NCBI GenBank assembly: GCA_008921705.1
Contig: VFFE01007500.1
Coordinates: 3,933,116 to 3,997,115, forward strand
Source: Burhinus oedicnemus
Taxonomy: Eukaryota; Chordata; Aves; Charadriiformes; Burhinidae
Direction: 5' to 3'
Length of the DNA stretch: 64,000 nt
Shown here: one piece after another, positions 63,766-64,000 of the stretch
Layout: each line of letters starts with the position of its first letter
Position numbering within the stretch: the stretch's first letter is position 1
Notes under the pieces: generated by a model
What the model was told of the DNA's origin: nothing
The model's database searches: none
The model's input: only the letters and a program-made list of their open reading frames with translations
Position numbers and translations under genes: made by a program

Positions 63766-64000
63766 TTTTAGCTGGATGTCGCACTCCTCCCCTTCAAAAT
63801 AAGAAGAGAATTTTAAAAAATTAAAAAAAAAAAAAATAAAACCAAACCGATCCAAGGGGGACACCGAAGAGACGCGGCGGCGGCGGGGCGGGCGCTCAGC
63901 GCGGCCCCTGCGGCGCGGCGCGGCGGCGGCGGGCGCGGGCTGACATGAGCGCGGCGCCGCTGCCCTCCGCCGACCGCCACCGCTCGGCCCGGCCCGGCTC
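63756..64000 (-). promoter_or_regulatory. ITPR2: ITPR2 5' UTR / core promoter region
   Basis: Upstream of the ATG the sense strand first shows a 30-bp purine/AT segment, then an AT-rich stretch with a T14-like run (plus-strand A-rich at about 63813-63841), then very GC-rich sequence with CGG-type repeats (63874-63892 and 63910-63932). Two upstream ATGs are present. Where 5' UTR ends and promoter begins cannot be decided without transcript data, and an upstream noncoding exon cannot be excluded. Confidence 0.6.
63896..63946 (-). other. Possible second upstream ORF, 16 codons, Arg-rich
   Basis: An ATG at 63946 opens a 16-codon frame (MSARARRRRAAPQGPR) ending in TGA at 63898-63896. It lies 191 nt upstream of the ITPR2 ATG. 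It counts as a uORF only if transcription starts to the right of 63946. The composition simply reflects CGG-type repeats, so it may be meaningless. Confidence 0.35.

Larger units (their letters stand above)
63290..64000. promoter_or_regulatory. ITPR2: CpG island with presumed ITPR2 promoter, 5' UTR, exon 1 and start of intron 1
   Basis: A dense CpG, very GC-rich block runs to the right edge of the window and contrasts sharply with the AT-rich introns. It covers coding exon 1 and the sequence upstream of it. GC-box-like sequence (ggcggggcgggcg) lies at 63882-63894; no TATA box is seen upstream of the ATG within the window. This fits a CpG-island promoter. The transcription start is not visible from sequence, and the island may continue past 64000. 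Confidence 0.85.

Noticed and set aside
63263..63824. Long Arg/Pro/Ala-rich frames on both strands in the CpG island
   Set aside because: Typical of GC-rich DNA with CGG repeats; only exon 1 of ITPR2 has protein support here.

Overview
The window is vertebrate, almost certainly avian, genomic DNA holding the 5' part of one gene on the minus strand: the type 2 inositol 1,4,5-trisphosphate receptor (ITPR2). Three things point to a bird. There are three CR1 LINE copies with the typical (ATTCTATG)-type 3' tail, a solo LTR whose 3' end reads ...AAACCACGACA as in many avian endogenous retroviruses, and otherwise low interspersed-repeat content. The species cannot be named from the sequence.

Layout from right to left (direction of transcription): a CpG island covers about 63290-64000 and holds the presumed promoter, 5' UTR and coding exon 1 (63664-63755). 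Intron 1 is very long (about 35 kb, 28530-63663). It carries an inverted repeat (59842-60521), a candidate regulatory AT-rich block (about 57771-58085), a solo LTR with 6-bp target duplications (55474-56108), a 126/146-bp tandem duplication (54872-55143) and a 1.4-kb CR1 fragment (about 29986-31407). Exon 2 lies at 28459-28529. Intron 2 (10 kb) carries a second CR1. Exons 3, 4 and 5 cluster at 16064-18307. Intron 5 carries a third CR1. Exons 6-9 lie at 6357-9648. The leftmost 6.36 kb is the start of intron 9; I did not find exon 10.

The nine exons total 951 nt and give 317 uninterrupted codons, with AG acceptors, GT donors and matching phases at every junction. They encode the N-terminal suppressor domain (about residues 1-225) and the first part of the IP3-binding core, including Arg241, Lys249, Arg265, Thr266, Thr267 and Arg269. 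The product is an endoplasmic-reticulum Ca2+ release channel of which only the cytosolic ligand-sensing front end lies here; the remaining exons lie to the left of the window.

No second protein-coding gene, tRNA, rRNA, CRISPR array or prokaryotic-type system is supported. The most interesting items are regulatory or structural: an overlapping upstream ORF at the ITPR2 start, an in-frame skippable IP3-binding exon with a weak U-rich donor, a duplicated branch-point-like motif before exon 6, opposed CR1 copies flanking exon 2 and exons 2-5, and an approximately 150-bp inverted repeat in intron 1. I do not see convincing evidence of a wholly new biological system.
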